Shown here piece by piece: positions 54,259 to 63,675 of a DNA stretch of 64,000 nt. Source of the stretch: Chthonobacter albigriseus (lineage in GTDB: Bacteria; Pseudomonadota; Alphaproteobacteria; Rhizobiales; Pleomorphomonadaceae); NCBI RefSeq assembly GCF_013839445.1, contig NZ_JACDIT010000004.1, positions 1 through 64,000 on the forward strand, given 5' to 3'. A program made the translations under genes and the position numbers. Within the stretch, counting starts at the first letter, position 1, and each line of letters starts with the position of its first letter. The notes beneath the pieces are model-generated. The model was not told where the DNA came from, searched no databases, and was given only the letters and a program-made list of their open reading frames with translations.

Positions 54259-54432
54259 ATGCTGAAATGGGCTGTGATTTTCCTCGTCATCTCGATCGTG
54301 GCGGGTGTTCTGGGTTTCACAGGGGTCTCCAACGTCGCCGGACGCATTTCCAAGATCCTGTTCGTGATCTTCCTGGTGATCTTCATCGTCCTCGTCGTCC
54401 TGGCGTTCGCCGCTGGCGAGTTGGTGTTCTGA
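54259..54432 (+). CDS. DUF1328 (YtjA-type) small membrane protein
   Basis: A 57-residue protein with two helices ([17 protein letters not shown] and [19 protein letters not shown]) and the family loop [16 protein letters not shown]1328 proteins are found widely in proteobacteria and are often stress-induced; their role is unknown. Overlooked by length-based gene calls. A CGGAG lies upstream of the ATG. Confidence 0.85.
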   Translation: MLKWAVIFLVISIVAGVLGFTGVSNVAGRISKILFVIFLVIFIVLVVLAFAAGELVF

Positions 54433-54451
54433 TGCGACGACCGGGGGCACG

Positions 54452-55225
54452 ATGCGGACACTGGATCTGACAGCGACGCGGCCGACGGGTTCTCCCGCCA
54501 CCGACGGGGCGATGCGGATCGAGACTCGATCCTGCGGCCTGTCGACGGCCTGGACAACACGTTTCGTGCAGGCCCTGCGCGCGAGCCTGCTCGCTCGGGG
54601 GCGCGTCTGCGAAATCGCCCATCACGCGCTGAACCCCACTGCCGCCGCTTGGTTGTCGGTCTCGGTCGGCGGCCCCGGTCGGTCATCGGGCTTCGTCGAG
54701 ATCCGCTGGGGCGCACCCCTGGACCGGGCTGCAGGCACGTCGCTGCTGCTGATCGATGGCGCGGAGGTAGCGCGGGCGGCGACGGCCCATCTCCACAAGC
54801 TCGGCCATACCGCGATCGCCTTTCTGGCCGGTCCGCCGGCCGATCCCCTGCTGGTCGATCTGGCGGATGGCCATGTGCGCGCGCTGGCCGCGCTCGGTCT
54901 GCCGTTCGATCATGAGCTGATCGTGGTCGGCGACGGCTCGTTCGAAGCCGGGTTCAAGTCCGTAGGAAGTCTGGTCGGATCGGGGCGGACGTTCACTGCC
55001 GTGCTGGCCGCCACCGCCGCGGCGGCACAGGGCGCGCTCCACGCCCTCGAGCAGCACCGGATCCCGGCAAGCGTACTCAGCCTGGAGGAGGACGATCGAG
55101 TGTCGTGGTGCGCGGTCGCAGCCGACACCGTCGCGGCGTCAGTTGCCTCTCTTCTCACCGCCGATGCGGCGGGCGCGCGATTCGCTACGCCCCACCTGCT
55201 GCCGTCCACCCTGCGGGAACTCTGA
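54452..55225 (+). CDS. LacI-type effector domain protein without a DNA-binding domain
   Basis: A 257-residue protein. From about residue 105 it follows the second half of a LacI/PurR sugar sensor: ATAHLHKLGHTAIAFLAGPP, LAALGLPFDHELIVVGDGSFEAG, then LAATAAAAQGALHALEQHRIP in the place of the usual LAANDxxAxGAL. The classic Asp of that motif is gone. No helix-turn-helix is present at the N-terminus, which is unlike a LacI protein. It could be a degenerate relict or a separate sensor. Starts 19 bp after the DUF1328 stop. Confidence 0.6.
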   Translation: MRTLDLTATRPTGSPATDGAMRIETRSCGLSTAWTTRFVQALRASLLARGRVCEIAHHALNPTAAAWLSVSVGGPGRSSGFVEIRWGAPLDRAAGTSLLLIDGAEVARAATAHLHKLGHTAIAFLAGPPADPLLVDLADGHVRALAALGLPFDHELIVVGDGSFEAGFKSVGSLVGSGRTFTAVLAATAAAAQGALHALEQHRIPASVLSLEEDDRVSWCAVAADTVAASVASLLTADAAGARFATPHLLPSTLREL

Positions 55226-55267
55226 AACTGAAGGCGCCGCCGCGTCGGGTGGCGGCGCCCGGCCGCT

Positions 55268-55447
55268 TCACTGCGGCAGGTGGACGAGGTCGTCCGGCCG
55301 GAACGGCACGTTGCGCTTCTGCGAGTATTCGGTCCAGGCGCACCACACCGCGCTCTCTTCGCGCGTCTCGGCCACCTGGATCACGATCATCTTCGGTCCG
55401 CCGTCCTTGGGCTGTACGACGTCACCGATACGAAATGAATTCGGCAT
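55268..55447 (-). CDS. DUF2158 (YodC-type) protein
   Basis: A 59-residue protein. The start FRIGDVVQPKDGGPKMIV and the WCAWTEYSQKRNVPFRPDDLV part fit the DUF2158 family, small beta-barrel-like proteins of unknown role. The ATG at 55447 follows GGAGC; longer in-frame starts lie in a low-quality upstream stretch. Convergent with the LacI-like gene. Confidence 0.75.
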   Translation of the reverse strand: MPNSFRIGDVVQPKDGGPKMIVIQVAETREESAVWCAWTEYSQKRNVPFRPDDLVHLPQ

Positions 55448-55546
55448 CAAAACTGCTCCACAACGTCGCATCTGCGATGGAGCAGAGTTGGCGTCGAGGC
55501 CCTCGCCTGTCAAAGCGCAATTGGTCGTAACGGGCGCAAACTCCTC

Positions 55547-55560
55547 GTTTACGTAAACGC
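55547..55560. promoter_or_regulatory. 14-bp perfect palindrome
   Basis: CGTTTACGTAAACG is fully self-complementary and stands out in GC-rich surroundings. It is 100 bp upstream of the DUF2158 start. Possible operator; no protein can be named. Confidence 0.4.
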
Positions 55561-55578
55561 CGAACCGGGATGACGCAG

Positions 55579-55629
55579 ACGAGGGGCCCGGCAGGAGGTC
55601 GTCTGCCAGCCCCTCGTCCGCAACATCGA
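55579..55629. other. Two-part stem-loop
   Basis: GACGAGGGGC (55579-55588) pairs with GCCCCTCGTC (55620-55629), and inside it GGCAG pairs with CTGCC. The structure could be a bidirectional terminator or a small-RNA stem; there is no U-run. Confidence 0.5.
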
Positions 55630-55863
55630 CTTTGACGCCTAACCTACCTGTAGAAATCAAGCTGCGCTTCCACCGACGCCCCCGCCGGCGCGGCGGAAAA
55701 CCCGCCGTACGCCGTGCCATATTGGAACACTTCCGCCCCGAGTCCACGTCGAAACGCTAGGCACGAGGGACGTCCGCCCGCTTTGTTGCAACGACGACAC
55801 GCATTAGTCCGATGGAATGAGGAGGGACGCGAGAGTTCTACGGAGACAGCTCCCGGCGAGGTT

Positions 55864-56034
55864 TCAGCCGGCTGACCGGTTGGCGCTCTGCTGGGCCCGC
55901 GCGTCGAACAGCGCCTTGCGGCGTTTCTCGAACCAACGTTTGAAGAACGGGTCCACGTGCATCCGCGTGATGATCTCGCCGTCGCTCACGGTTCCGGCTG
56001 TCCATCCGAGCCAGGTGGCCATGTAGCTGTCCAT
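55864..56034 (-). CDS. Small protein of unknown function (56 residues)
   Basis: A 56-residue protein with no recognised family. AAGGAGG lies 6 bases before the ATG at 56034, the best ribosome binding site in this area, and codon use fits the genome. The product has WLGWTAG, then DPFFKRWFEKRRKALFDAR, so a short amphipathic basic helix is likely. It lies 57 bp after pncB on the same strand and may be co-transcribed with it. Confidence 0.6.
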   Translation of the reverse strand: MDSYMATWLGWTAGTVSDGEIITRMHVDPFFKRWFEKRRKALFDARAQQSANRSAG

Positions 56035-56091
56035 GGGGCGCCTCCTTTGCTTTCAGGAAGCAAAACGCCCGCCCCCGGCACGTCGTTCCCG

Positions 56092-57393
56092 TTAGACAAC
56101 AACCTCCCGTTCGACCCGCCCGCCGGTGCCGAACACCCGGAGGTAGCGCTCGATCTCCTCCGGGTCGCCGGTCGCCTTCGACGGGTTGTCGGAGAGTTTC
56201 ACGGCGGGCCGGCCGTTCGCCTTGGTCACCTTGCAGACCAGCGAGATCGCGTCGAGTTCGTGCGCCGCATTCGGCGCGCAGCCGCGGAAGTCGTTGGTGA
56301 GGTTGGTGCCCCAGCCGAAGCTCATGTTCACGCGGCCGTCGAAGTGCCGGAACACCTTCTCGATGGTGTCGACATCCAGCGCATCGGAGAAGACGAGCAG
56401 CTTGTCGCGCGGATCCTGGCCCTTGGCCTCCCACCACTCGATGATCGCGTCCCCGCCCTCGATCGGCGGCGCGCTGTCCGGGCGGAAGCCCTTCCAGTTG
56501 GCCACCCAGTCGGGCGCATCGCGCAGGAACGCGGCCGTACCGAAGGCATCGGGCAGCACGACGCGCAGATTTCCGTCGTACATGTCGCGCCAGTCGCGCA
56601 GTACCTTGTAGGGCGCTTCCCGCAGGTCCTGGTCGGAGTTAGCGAGCGCGGCATAGACCATCGGCAGCTCGTGCGCGTTGGTGCCGATCGCCTCCAGGTC
56701 GCTCTTCATGGCGAGGAGGACGTTCGAGGTGCCGATGAAGGCGCTGCCGAGCCCCTCCTTCAGCGCGTTCACGCACCAGTCCTGCCAGAGGTAGGAGTGC
56801 CGCCGACGGGTGCCGAAGTCGGCGATCCTCAGCCCTTCCAGCGTCCGCAGCCGCTCCACCTTCGACCACAGCTTCGCCTTCGCGCGGGCATAGAGCACGT
56901 CGAGCTCGAAGCGGCCCATGGCCTTCAGCACCGCGCGCGATCGCAGCTCGTTGATGATGGCCAGAGCCGGGATCTCCCACATCGTCGTGTGGGTCCACGG
57001 CCCGTGGAACTCCAGCACATACTGGCCGTCCTCGCGGCGCAGCTCGTATTCGGGAAGCTCGAAGTCCTTCAACCACTCCAGGAAGCGCGGCTCGAAGATC
57101 TGGCGGTGGCCGTAGAAGCTGTTGCCTGCGAGCCAGATCCATTCCTTCTTGCCGAGCCGCAACGTCCGGGCGTAGTCGAGCTGGGCGCGCAGCTCCCCCT
57201 CGTCGATCTCGTCGGCGATCCGGATCCGATGCCGCCGGTTGATCAGCGAGAACGTGACCTCCACATCCGCGTAGCGGCGCCAGATCAGCTGCTGCATCAG
57301 CAACTTGTAGAAATCGGTATCGAGCAGCGAGCGGACGATCGGGTCCAGCTTCCAGCTGTGATCCCAGACCCGTTTGGCAATATCGATCGTCAT
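56092..57393 (-). CDS. pncB: Nicotinate phosphoribosyltransferase
   Basis: A 433-residue enzyme that makes nicotinate mononucleotide from nicotinate and PRPP in NAD salvage. Family marks: [13 protein letters not shown] at the start, [14 protein letters not shown]-like [10 protein letters not shown] with the His that is autophosphorylated in this family, [35 protein letters not shown] and [11 protein letters not shown]. Length is normal for the proteobacterial type. ATG at 57393. Confidence 0.95.
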   Translation of the reverse strand: MTIDIAKRVWDHSWKLDPIVRSLLDTDFYKLLMQQLIWRRYADVEVTFSLINRRHRIRIADEIDEGELRAQLDYARTLRLGKKEWIWLAGNSFYGHRQIFEPRFLEWLKDFELPEYELRREDGQYVLEFHGPWTHTTMWEIPALAIINELRSRAVLKAMGRFELDVLYARAKAKLWSKVERLRTLEGLRIADFGTRRRHSYLWQDWCVNALKEGLGSAFIGTSNVLLAMKSDLEAIGTNAHELPMVYAALANSDQDLREAPYKVLRDWRDMYDGNLRVVLPDAFGTAAFLRDAPDWVANWKGFRPDSAPPIEGGDAIIEWWEAKGQDPRDKLLVFSDALDVDTIEKVFRHFDGRVNMSFGWGTNLTNDFRGCAPNAAHELDAISLVCKVTKANGRPAVKLSDNPSKATGDPEEIERYLRVFGTGGRVEREVVV

Positions 57394-57599
57394 CGTCCTT
57401 CTCCCGAGTGGGGGATCCTCGGGGCCGACAGGCCGCTGCACCGCGGACGCGGCGGCAGAGGTCAAGTCACCTCGCCAAACGCCATATACCTCTGGCAACC
57501 GGACAACCAGACCTTTTTCGCTCGATTGCGGACCGCGCGCGTCTCGGGCGGGAACCGGCCGGGGGCCGAGCAGCTTCCCATCCCGATCGTACGTTCCGG

Positions 57600-57779
57600 C
57601 TAGAGCCCAACGGAAAACCACAGGAAGAACCCGCCAAAGGCAAGCCCAACCGCCGCCATCTGCCGTCTGGAAGTCCGTTTGGAGCGGTCCTTCGCCAGGT
57701 TGGCCGCCGCGATGAGCCAAATCGTGGCTACGAGGCAAGATACGCCCATCCAAGCCATGAAGATTTTCAGCAAAATCAT
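57600..57779 (-). CDS. Small membrane protein of unknown function
   Basis: A 59-residue protein with two predicted helices ([17 protein letters not shown] and [19 protein letters not shown]) separated by a basic loop ([11 protein letters not shown]). No family recognised. A TTG at 57803 with AAGGAGAG 11 bases upstream could add 8 residues. Divergent from the UPF0314 gene. Confidence 0.5.
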   Translation of the reverse strand: MILLKIFMAWMGVSCLVATIWLIAAANLAKDRSKRTSRRQMAAVGLAFGGFFLWFSVGL

Positions 57780-57828
57780 GTCGACTCTACTCACCAGAAC
57801 CAACGCAAACCGACTCTCCTTGATCAGA

Positions 57829-57843
57829 TTAAGAACTTGTTAA
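57829..57843. promoter_or_regulatory. Near-consensus CtrA box
   Basis: TTAA (57829-57832), seven bases, TTAA (57840-57843), then T instead of the preferred C. It lies in the divergent region between the small membrane protein and UPF0314. Match is one base short of full consensus. Confidence 0.35.
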
Positions 57844-58060
57844 TCTGTCTCAACCCGCCGAACCGGAGGCTGGTGAATATACAGTTGAGACATCGCGCGG
57901 GGATTGAATGAAAAGCTTGCGATACCGTGAAGGAAACAAGACGGGTCCGGACCCCCACCTTGCAAGGGCCCTCCCCGGATCGGACCGTTCGCCTTCACCG
58001 ACCCTGGCAGCCGGGGCACGGTGGGTCTCGACGCGCTGTCCGGGAGCCGGTCGAACCGCC

Positions 58061-58582
58061 ATGGGGGCCCTCCTGATCTTCGCCGCAACGGCCTTCGGGC
58101 TTCACCTTCTCGGTCGAAACCTCGTCTGCGGCTGCGGAGAGATCCTGATCTGGTGGGACGAAGCAGAGGGCATCGGCAATTCCCAGAACCTCTCGGACTG
58201 GTATTCGCTGCTCCACTTCGGCCACGGCATCCTGACGTGGCCGCTCTTGCGCTGGCTTGCGCCGCAGTGGCCGCTTGGGAAAAGCTGTCTCGTGGCGCTG
58301 TTCATGGGATCGGGATGGGAGCTCGTCGAGAACACGCCCTTCATGATCGCGCGTTTCGGCGACAGCGGGCCCGGCGATTATCCATGCGACAGCATTCTCA
58401 ACGCGCTGAGCGACATGAGCTTCGGCCTCGCCGGATTTCTGTTCGCTCGCAAAGTCCGGCTGCGGGCCGGACTTGCGGCCCTGGTGGCGATCGAGCTGAC
58501 GGTCACGGTGGCGATCCGCGACGGGTTCGTCCTTGGTGCGGCGCGGCTTATAGCGCCGTCTGTCGTGCTTGCCGAGGAGTAG
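58061..58582 (+). CDS. UPF0314 (DUF2585) membrane protein
   Basis: A 173-residue membrane protein with about four helices. The family marks CGCGEILIWW, NSQNLSDWYSLLHFGHGILTW, WELVENTPFMIARF and DSILNALSDM are clear. The function is unknown. The start at 58061 is chosen because the 51 codons before it (from an ATG at 57908) have lower third-position GC and no family match; the longer form cannot be excluded. It ends 6 bp from fni, which is convergent. Confidence 0.85.
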   Translation: MGALLIFAATAFGLHLLGRNLVCGCGEILIWWDEAEGIGNSQNLSDWYSLLHFGHGILTWPLLRWLAPQWPLGKSCLVALFMGSGWELVENTPFMIARFGDSGPGDYPCDSILNALSDMSFGLAGFLFARKVRLRAGLAALVAIELTVTVAIRDGFVLGAARLIAPSVVLAEE

Positions 58583-58588
58583 CGCTTC

Positions 58589-59650
58589 TTAGACAGGCGA
58601 GAGTTGCGCAGCCCGCAACGCGGCAACGTTGGCGGAACCCGTGCAGAAGCACGCGATCTGCAGTGCGCAGATCATGGTCCGGAAATGGTCGACAACGGCG
58701 TCTGTAGAGGCCACCGCACCTTCCAGGACGACCGCCGCCTGTCCGACCAGATCGGCACCAAGCGCCAAGGCCTTGGCCGCGTCGATCCCCGTGCGAATGC
58801 CACCCGATCCGATGACGGTGACGGACGGGCACGCCTTTCGGACCTGCGCGATCGCCTCGGCGGTCGGAATACCCCAGTCGGCGAACGCCATCGCCACCGC
58901 CCGGTCGCTTTCCGTCGCGGCCCGTTGGCCCTCGACCGCTGCCCAACTCGTGCCCCCGGATCCGGCCACGTCAATGACCGAGACCCCGGCGTCGACGAGC
59001 CGGCGGGCGACGCTTCCGGAAAGCCCGGCGCCCACCTCCTTGACGACGACGGGTACCGACAAAGCCCGACAGGTCGCCTCGACGCCGGCGAGCACGCCTT
59101 TCCAGTTCCGGTCGCCCTCCGGCTGCAGCGCCTCCTGAAGCGGATTGAGGTGGATGATGAGCGCATCCGCTTCGATCATCTCCACGGCGCGTTTCGCGCG
59201 ATCCAGACCGTCGGCCCCGACCATCTGGGCTGCGCCGAGGTTGGACAGAAGCGGGATCGTTCGCGCCGCCCGGCGGAGGGCCCCTGTCAATCCGACATTG
59301 CCGCCGGTTTCGATCGCGATCCGCTGCGAGCCCACCGCGAACGCCAGGCCGAGTGTTTCTGCCGCTTCCACCAGGTGCCGGTTGATGGCCGCGGCTCGCG
59401 CAGGGCCGCCGGTCATCGAACTGATCAGGAAAGGTGCCCGCAGGGTCCGGCCGAGAAAAGCTACGCTCAGGTCGATCGCGTCGAGGTCCAGTTCGGGCAG
59501 CGCCACGTGGTCGAAACGCAGCCGGTCGAAGCCGGCGCCCTTGCCCTCCACCGCGCCGCCACCTGCCATCACGATGTCGAGATGATCGTCCTTTCGGCCG
59601 GCGATCCCGCCCATTCCAGGCGTTGTCGCCCTCCCCACAACGGAAACCAT
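58589..59650 (-). CDS. fni: Type 2 isopentenyl-diphosphate delta-isomerase
   Basis: A 353-residue FMN- and NADPH-dependent isomerase that interconverts IPP and DMAPP. Marks: RKDDHLDIV at the start, [52 protein letters not shown] with the conserved Gln, [10 protein letters not shown] and [22 protein letters not shown]. It supplies the prenyl precursors for the carotenoid genes next to it. ATG at 59650, divergent from crtE with 125 bp between them. Confidence 0.94.
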   Translation of the reverse strand: MVSVVGRATTPGMGGIAGRKDDHLDIVMAGGGAVEGKGAGFDRLRFDHVALPELDLDAIDLSVAFLGRTLRAPFLISSMTGGPARAAAINRHLVEAAETLGLAFAVGSQRIAIETGGNVGLTGALRRAARTIPLLSNLGAAQMVGADGLDRAKRAVEMIEADALIIHLNPLQEALQPEGDRNWKGVLAGVEATCRALSVPVVVKEVGAGLSGSVARRLVDAGVSVIDVAGSGGTSWAAVEGQRAATESDRAVAMAFADWGIPTAEAIAQVRKACPSVTVIGSGGIRTGIDAAKALALGADLVGQAAVVLEGAVASTDAVVDHFRTMICALQIACFCTGSANVAALRAAQLSPV

Positions 59651-59775
59651 CAGGCGTCCCCAGCGTTGGTGCAAAGAACAAGACGAAGACCGTCCTCCGC
59701 AGCACAACGCGTGCCGGCGCGAGAAGTTCGTTCAAGGCGCCGGCATCGACACCGGTCTCCGAGGAGTTTCAAACC

Positions 59776-60744
59776 ATGAGATCAGCGGTGGCCGGCAGCG
59801 TTGACCTGCAAACCGAGATCCGCGACGCGCGGTCCAGGATCGACCACAGGCTCGATCGCCTGATGCTGTCGGACCCCGGTCAGCGAGACCTGGTCAAGGT
59901 CGCCATGCGGGAGGCGGTCCTGCTTCCCGGCAAACGGCTGCGGCCGCTGATGACGGTTCTTGCGGCGCGCGACCTTGGCTTCGACGGGCCTGCCGCTGTC
60001 GATGCCGGGTGCGCGCTGGAACTGGTGCATACCGCGTCCCTGCTGCTCGACGATCTGCCCTGCATGGACGACGCTACCCTCCGGCGCGGGGAACAGACGA
60101 TCCACCTGCGCTACGGCGAGGATGTTGCCGTGCTCGCCTCGATCGGGCTGCTGACCCAGGCCTACGGGCTGCTGGCGGTCGCACCGATGCTGACCGACGT
60201 GCAGCGGACGCAGTTGGTTCAGATCCTGTCCGACGCGGTCGGCGTGAACGGCCTCGTCGGCGGCCAGTACACCGACCTGCGCGGCGCCGACCGGCGACCC
60301 AACCCGGCGGACGTTGTTGTCACCAACGACCGCAAGACGGGCGCGCTCTTCATCGCCGCGACCGAATTCGCCTGCCTTGTCGCCGACGCCGGCGAGGAGG
60401 CGCGAACCCACCTCCGGAACTTTGCCCGGGAGCTCGGGCGGGCCTTCCAGATCATGGACGACATGGTCGACGCGGACGGAGATGAGATCGCAGCCGGCAA
60501 GGACGTCCGGCAGGACCACGGAAAGGTGACCATGCTGTCGCTGCTCGGTCGCGATGCGGCCCGCCGCCGACTGTCGGGCCATGTCGCGGGATCGCTCGCG
60601 GCGTTGGCCGCCCTGCCCGGGGGGCCGGGCCGCATGGCTTTTCTCGTCCGCCAGACCTTCGGGGAAGCGGTCGAGGCCCGGCGGCGGGCGATGGGTCACC
60701 ACGGGACGGAAGCGGAAACGTCGTTCGCGGCGAGCGCCGAGTAG
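59776..60744 (+). CDS. crtE: Geranylgeranyl diphosphate synthase
   Basis: A 322-residue trans-prenyltransferase. The first Asp-rich motif is DDLPCMDD, the second DDMVDADGDE; GKRLRPLM binds the allylic or IPP pyrophosphate, and GQYTDLRG and NDRKTGALF follow. Residues before the first motif (HTASLLLDD) have no bulky aromatic, which fits a C20 product. GAGGAG precedes ATG 59776. First gene of the crtE-crtZ pair. Confidence 0.93.
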   Translation: MRSAVAGSVDLQTEIRDARSRIDHRLDRLMLSDPGQRDLVKVAMREAVLLPGKRLRPLMTVLAARDLGFDGPAAVDAGCALELVHTASLLLDDLPCMDDATLRRGEQTIHLRYGEDVAVLASIGLLTQAYGLLAVAPMLTDVQRTQLVQILSDAVGVNGLVGGQYTDLRGADRRPNPADVVVTNDRKTGALFIAATEFACLVADAGEEARTHLRNFARELGRAFQIMDDMVDADGDEIAAGKDVRQDHGKVTMLSLLGRDAARRRLSGHVAGSLAALAALPGGPGRMAFLVRQTFGEAVEARRRAMGHHGTEAETSFAASAE

Positions 60745-60768
60745 GCCGAACCAACCCCTGGAGGCTGT

Positions 60769-61326
60769 GTGCAGGTACTTCTGAACATCCTGATCGTTGT
60801 CGGCACCGTGGTGGTTATGGAAGGCGTCGCCTATGCCTCCCATCGCTGGATCATGCACGGTTGGGGATGGGGCTGGCACCAATCCCATCATGAAGAACAC
60901 GACGGGATCTTCGAGCAGAACGATCTCTATGCCGTGGTCTTCGCCGGGGTCGCGATCCTGCTGTTCGCCGTGGGGGCGGCGCACTCGCCATCTCTCTTCT
61001 ACGTGGCCGTCGGCGTGACGATCTACGGCGCGCTCTACTTCGTCGTCCACGACGGCCTGGTGCACCAGCGCTGGCCGTTCCGGCGCGTCCCGAAGAGCGG
61101 CTACCTCAAGCGCCTGGTACAGGCCCACCGCCTCCACCATGCGATCGAGGGAAAGGACGGCGCCGTCTCCTTCGGCTTCCTCTACGCGCCGCCGGTCGAT
61201 GAACTGAGGGCGGCGCTGAAGCGACGCCACGGTCGCCGTCTCGGACGGGACTCGGGATCGGGGTCGGTCAGACCGGACGGGTCCAGAGCGTCGGATCCCG
61301 GAGAGCCGATCCACGGTGACGGCTGA
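60769..61326 (+). CDS. crtZ: Beta-carotene 3-hydroxylase
   Basis: A 185-residue di-iron membrane hydroxylase that turns beta-carotene into zeaxanthin. The His clusters are HRWIMHG, HQSHHEEH, VHDGLVHQRW and AHRLHHA, in the CrtZ order, with helices between them. GTG start 60769 follows GGAGG. The last 30 residues are Gly/Arg/Ser-rich, not conserved, and are encoded opposite the crtB 3' end. 24 bp after crtE. Confidence 0.94.
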   Translation: MQVLLNILIVVGTVVVMEGVAYASHRWIMHGWGWGWHQSHHEEHDGIFEQNDLYAVVFAGVAILLFAVGAAHSPSLFYVAVGVTIYGALYFVVHDGLVHQRWPFRRVPKSGYLKRLVQAHRLHHAIEGKDGAVSFGFLYAPPVDELRAALKRRHGRRLGRDSGSGSVRPDGSRASDPGEPIHGDG

Positions 61327-62191
61327 CCAAAACGCCGACGCCCGCGGACGCGGCATGGCCGATCTTCTCCGGTCCCGATGTGCGGACACGCTCGTCCCAG
61401 GCTGCAGCGCCCCGGCGGCGAACCTTGACGCCGATTGCCCGGTAGACATCGAGGGCCGTGCCGATCGCCCAGGCGGAACGGAGCGGCAGGTGCGAGAGCC
61501 CGAGCCGTGCCGAGGCGTAATAAGGCTCGGCAGCGTCGAGCAGCCGGGCGACGACGCCGGCCAACGGCTCGCGATACGCTGGATCCGCCAGCCGGTCAGC
61601 GGGGATCCCCGCGTCCTCCAGCCAAAGCCGCGGAAGATAGACCCGGCCCGTCAGGGCGTCCTCAACCACGTCTCGAGCGATATTGGTCAGCTGGAAAGCG
61701 ATCCCGAGATCTGCAGCCCGGTCAAGGGTTTGCGACTGGCGCCGCCCCATCGTCATGCTCATCATGACGCCGACGACGCCCGCGACCCGCCAGCAGTAGA
61801 GCAGGAGATCGTCCAGGGTTCCGTAGCTCCGGCCTTCGACGTCCATCCGGTAGCCGGCGAGGTGCTCCAGGGGATAGCTCATCGGGAGCCCCACCCCGCG
61901 GCTGACCTCCGAGAAGGCCTGGAACGCCGGATCATCCGGCGGCGGCCCGACATAGGCTCGACGCGTCTGCTCCTCCAGGCGGGCCAGACGGTCGGCGGGC
62001 GAGCCGGCGTAGGCTCTGCCGGGGCCGCCGAGGAACTGACCGTCGATCACGTCATCGCAGTGCCGGCACCAGGTGTAGAGCAGGACGGCGTTGCGCCGGG
62101 TCGCTGGATCGAGGAGTCGGGCGGCGGCGGCGAAGCTGGAGGACCCGGCGGCGATGGTCAGGCCGGCGTGGCGGTGGATCGAGTCGGTCAT
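61268..62191 (-). CDS. crtB: Phytoene synthase
   Basis: A 307-residue enzyme joining two GGPP to phytoene. The first Asp motif is in CRHCDDVIDG, the second in NIARDVVEDA, with LGIAFQLTNIARDV and MDVEGRSYGTLDDLLLYCWRVAG visible. Its start overlaps the crtI stop as ATGA. The 3' end overlaps crtZ by 59 bp in opposite orientation. Confidence 0.94.
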   Translation of the reverse strand: MTDSIHRHAGLTIAAGSSSFAAAARLLDPATRRNAVLLYTWCRHCDDVIDGQFLGGPGRAYAGSPADRLARLEEQTRRAYVGPPPDDPAFQAFSEVSRGVGLPMSYPLEHLAGYRMDVEGRSYGTLDDLLLYCWRVAGVVGVMMSMTMGRRQSQTLDRAADLGIAFQLTNIARDVVEDALTGRVYLPRLWLEDAGIPADRLADPAYREPLAGVVARLLDAAEPYYASARLGLSHLPLRSAWAIGTALDVYRAIGVKVRRRGAAAWDERVRTSGPEKIGHAASAGVGVLVSRHRGSALRDPTLWTRPV

Positions 62192-63675
62192 CGCCGGGCG
62201 TCCGCGATCATCAGGCCGGCAGTTGCCTTGGCCGATCCGACCACGCCGGGCACGCCAGCGCCCGGATGGGTACCGGCTCCGACGATGTAGAGGTTATGGA
62301 TCCGGTCGTCGCGGTTGTGCGGCCGGAACCAGGCGCTCTGCGTCAGGATCGGCTCGAGCGAGAAGGCCGAGCCGACGAAGGCATTGAGTTCGCTCTTGAA
62401 ATCGTCCGGCGTGAAATGCCGGACGGTGACCAGATCGTCCCTGAGACCCGGCAGAATGCGCTGTTCCAGGTGGTCGAGGATCAGGTCCCGGTAGCGGGGC
62501 CCCTCCACGCTCCAGTCGAGCGGGGCGTGGCCGAGGTGCGGGACGGGGGCCAGGACGTAGTAGCTGCCCATGCCAGGCGGAGCGAGGGAGGGATCGGTGA
62601 CGCTCGGAGCGTGAAGGTAGAGCGAGAAATCCTCGGCAAGCCGGTCGCTGCCGAAGATCTCGGTGATGAGCGGCCGGTAGCGGGGACCGAACAGAACAGT
62701 GTGGTGTGCGATCGGGTGGTTGCGGCGGAGGCCGAAGTAGATGACGAACAGCGACATGGAAAAGCGCTTGTTCATCAGCGACTTGGCTTTTGACGCCCCA
62801 TGCGGGTGATTGCTCAGGAGATCGCGGTAGGTGTGGACGATGTCGCCGTTGGAGGCGACGAGGTCGACCGGATGGCGCTCGCCGGCGGCGATGACGGCGG
62901 TAATCCGGTCGCCGGCAGTCTCAATTCGGTCGACTGGCGTGGAAAGGCGCAGATTTCCGCCGATGTCCTGAAAGAGACGGACCATGGCGGCGATCAGGGC
63001 ACCGGTACCGCCGCGAGGGAACCAGACGCCGCCTTGCCGCTCGAGGGCGTGGATCAGCGTGTAGATCGAGGACGTCGAGAAAGGATTGCCGCCGACCAGA
63101 AGCGAATGGAACGAGAAGACCTGCCGGAGCTGTTCGTCCTTGATAAATTTCGAGACCATGCTGTAGACGCTTCGCCATGCCTGAAGCTTGGCGAGATCCG
63201 GCGCGACACGGATCATGTCCTTGAACGAGAGAAACGGGACAGCCCCGAGTTCCTTGTATCCCTTGGCGTAGACGGCGCGGGAATAGTCCAGGAAGCGACG
63301 GTAACCCTCGATGTCGTCCGGCGACTTCATCGCGATCTGCCGGTCCAGCAGATCCTGGTCGTTATCATAGTCGAAGGCATAGCCGTCGTCAAACAGGAGT
63401 CTGTAGAACGGCGATACCGGTAGAAGTTCAACGTAATCGCTCATCCGACGTCCAGCCGAGGCGAAGACTTCCTCAAGACATGGCGGATCCGTGATCACGG
63501 TCGGGCCGGCATCAAAGATGAAACCTTGATCCTCGTAGACGTAGGCGCGGCCGCCGGGTTTGTCCCTCTTCTCGAAGAGACTGGTCTGGATACCTGCGGC
63601 CTGCAGCCGGATCGCCAGCGCGAGGCCACCGAAGCCTGCGCCGATCACAGCCGCGGTTCTTTCTGAGGTCATCAA
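62188..63675 (-). CDS. crtI: Phytoene desaturase
   Basis: A 495-residue FAD-dependent enzyme that makes lycopene from phytoene. FAD-binding AAVIGAGFGGLALAIRLQAAG at the start, FDAGPTVITDP, HALERQGGVWFPRGGTGAL, and the C-terminal YIVGAGTHPGAGVPGVVGSA with the second FAD motif. Length fits CrtI. It overlaps the crtY end by 4 bp at its start. Confidence 0.95.
   Translation of the reverse strand: MMTSERTAAVIGAGFGGLALAIRLQAAGIQTSLFEKRDKPGGRAYVYEDQGFIFDAGPTVITDPPCLEEVFASAGRRMSDYVELLPVSPFYRLLFDDGYAFDYDNDQDLLDRQIAMKSPDDIEGYRRFLDYSRAVYAKGYKELGAVPFLSFKDMIRVAPDLAKLQAWRSVYSMVSKFIKDEQLRQVFSFHSLLVGGNPFSTSSIYTLIHALERQGGVWFPRGGTGALIAAMVRLFQDIGGNLRLSTPVDRIETAGDRITAVIAAGERHPVDLVASNGDIVHTYRDLLSNHPHGASKAKSLMNKRFSMSLFVIYFGLRRNHPIAHHTVLFGPRYRPLITEIFGSDRLAEDFSLYLHAPSVTDPSLAPPGMGSYYVLAPVPHLGHAPLDWSVEGPRYRDLILDHLEQRILPGLRDDLVTVRHFTPDDFKSELNAFVGSAFSLEPILTQSAWFRPHNRDDRIHNLYIVGAGTHPGAGVPGVVGSAKATAGLMIADARR

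Larger units (their letters stand above)
55448..55863. other. Gene-free stretch with structured elements
   Basis: No gene in about 415 bp. It holds the 14-bp palindrome CGTTTACGTAAACG at 55547-55560 and the long hairpin at 55579-55629. Open frames here continue from neighbours and look like noise. Confidence 0.5.
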
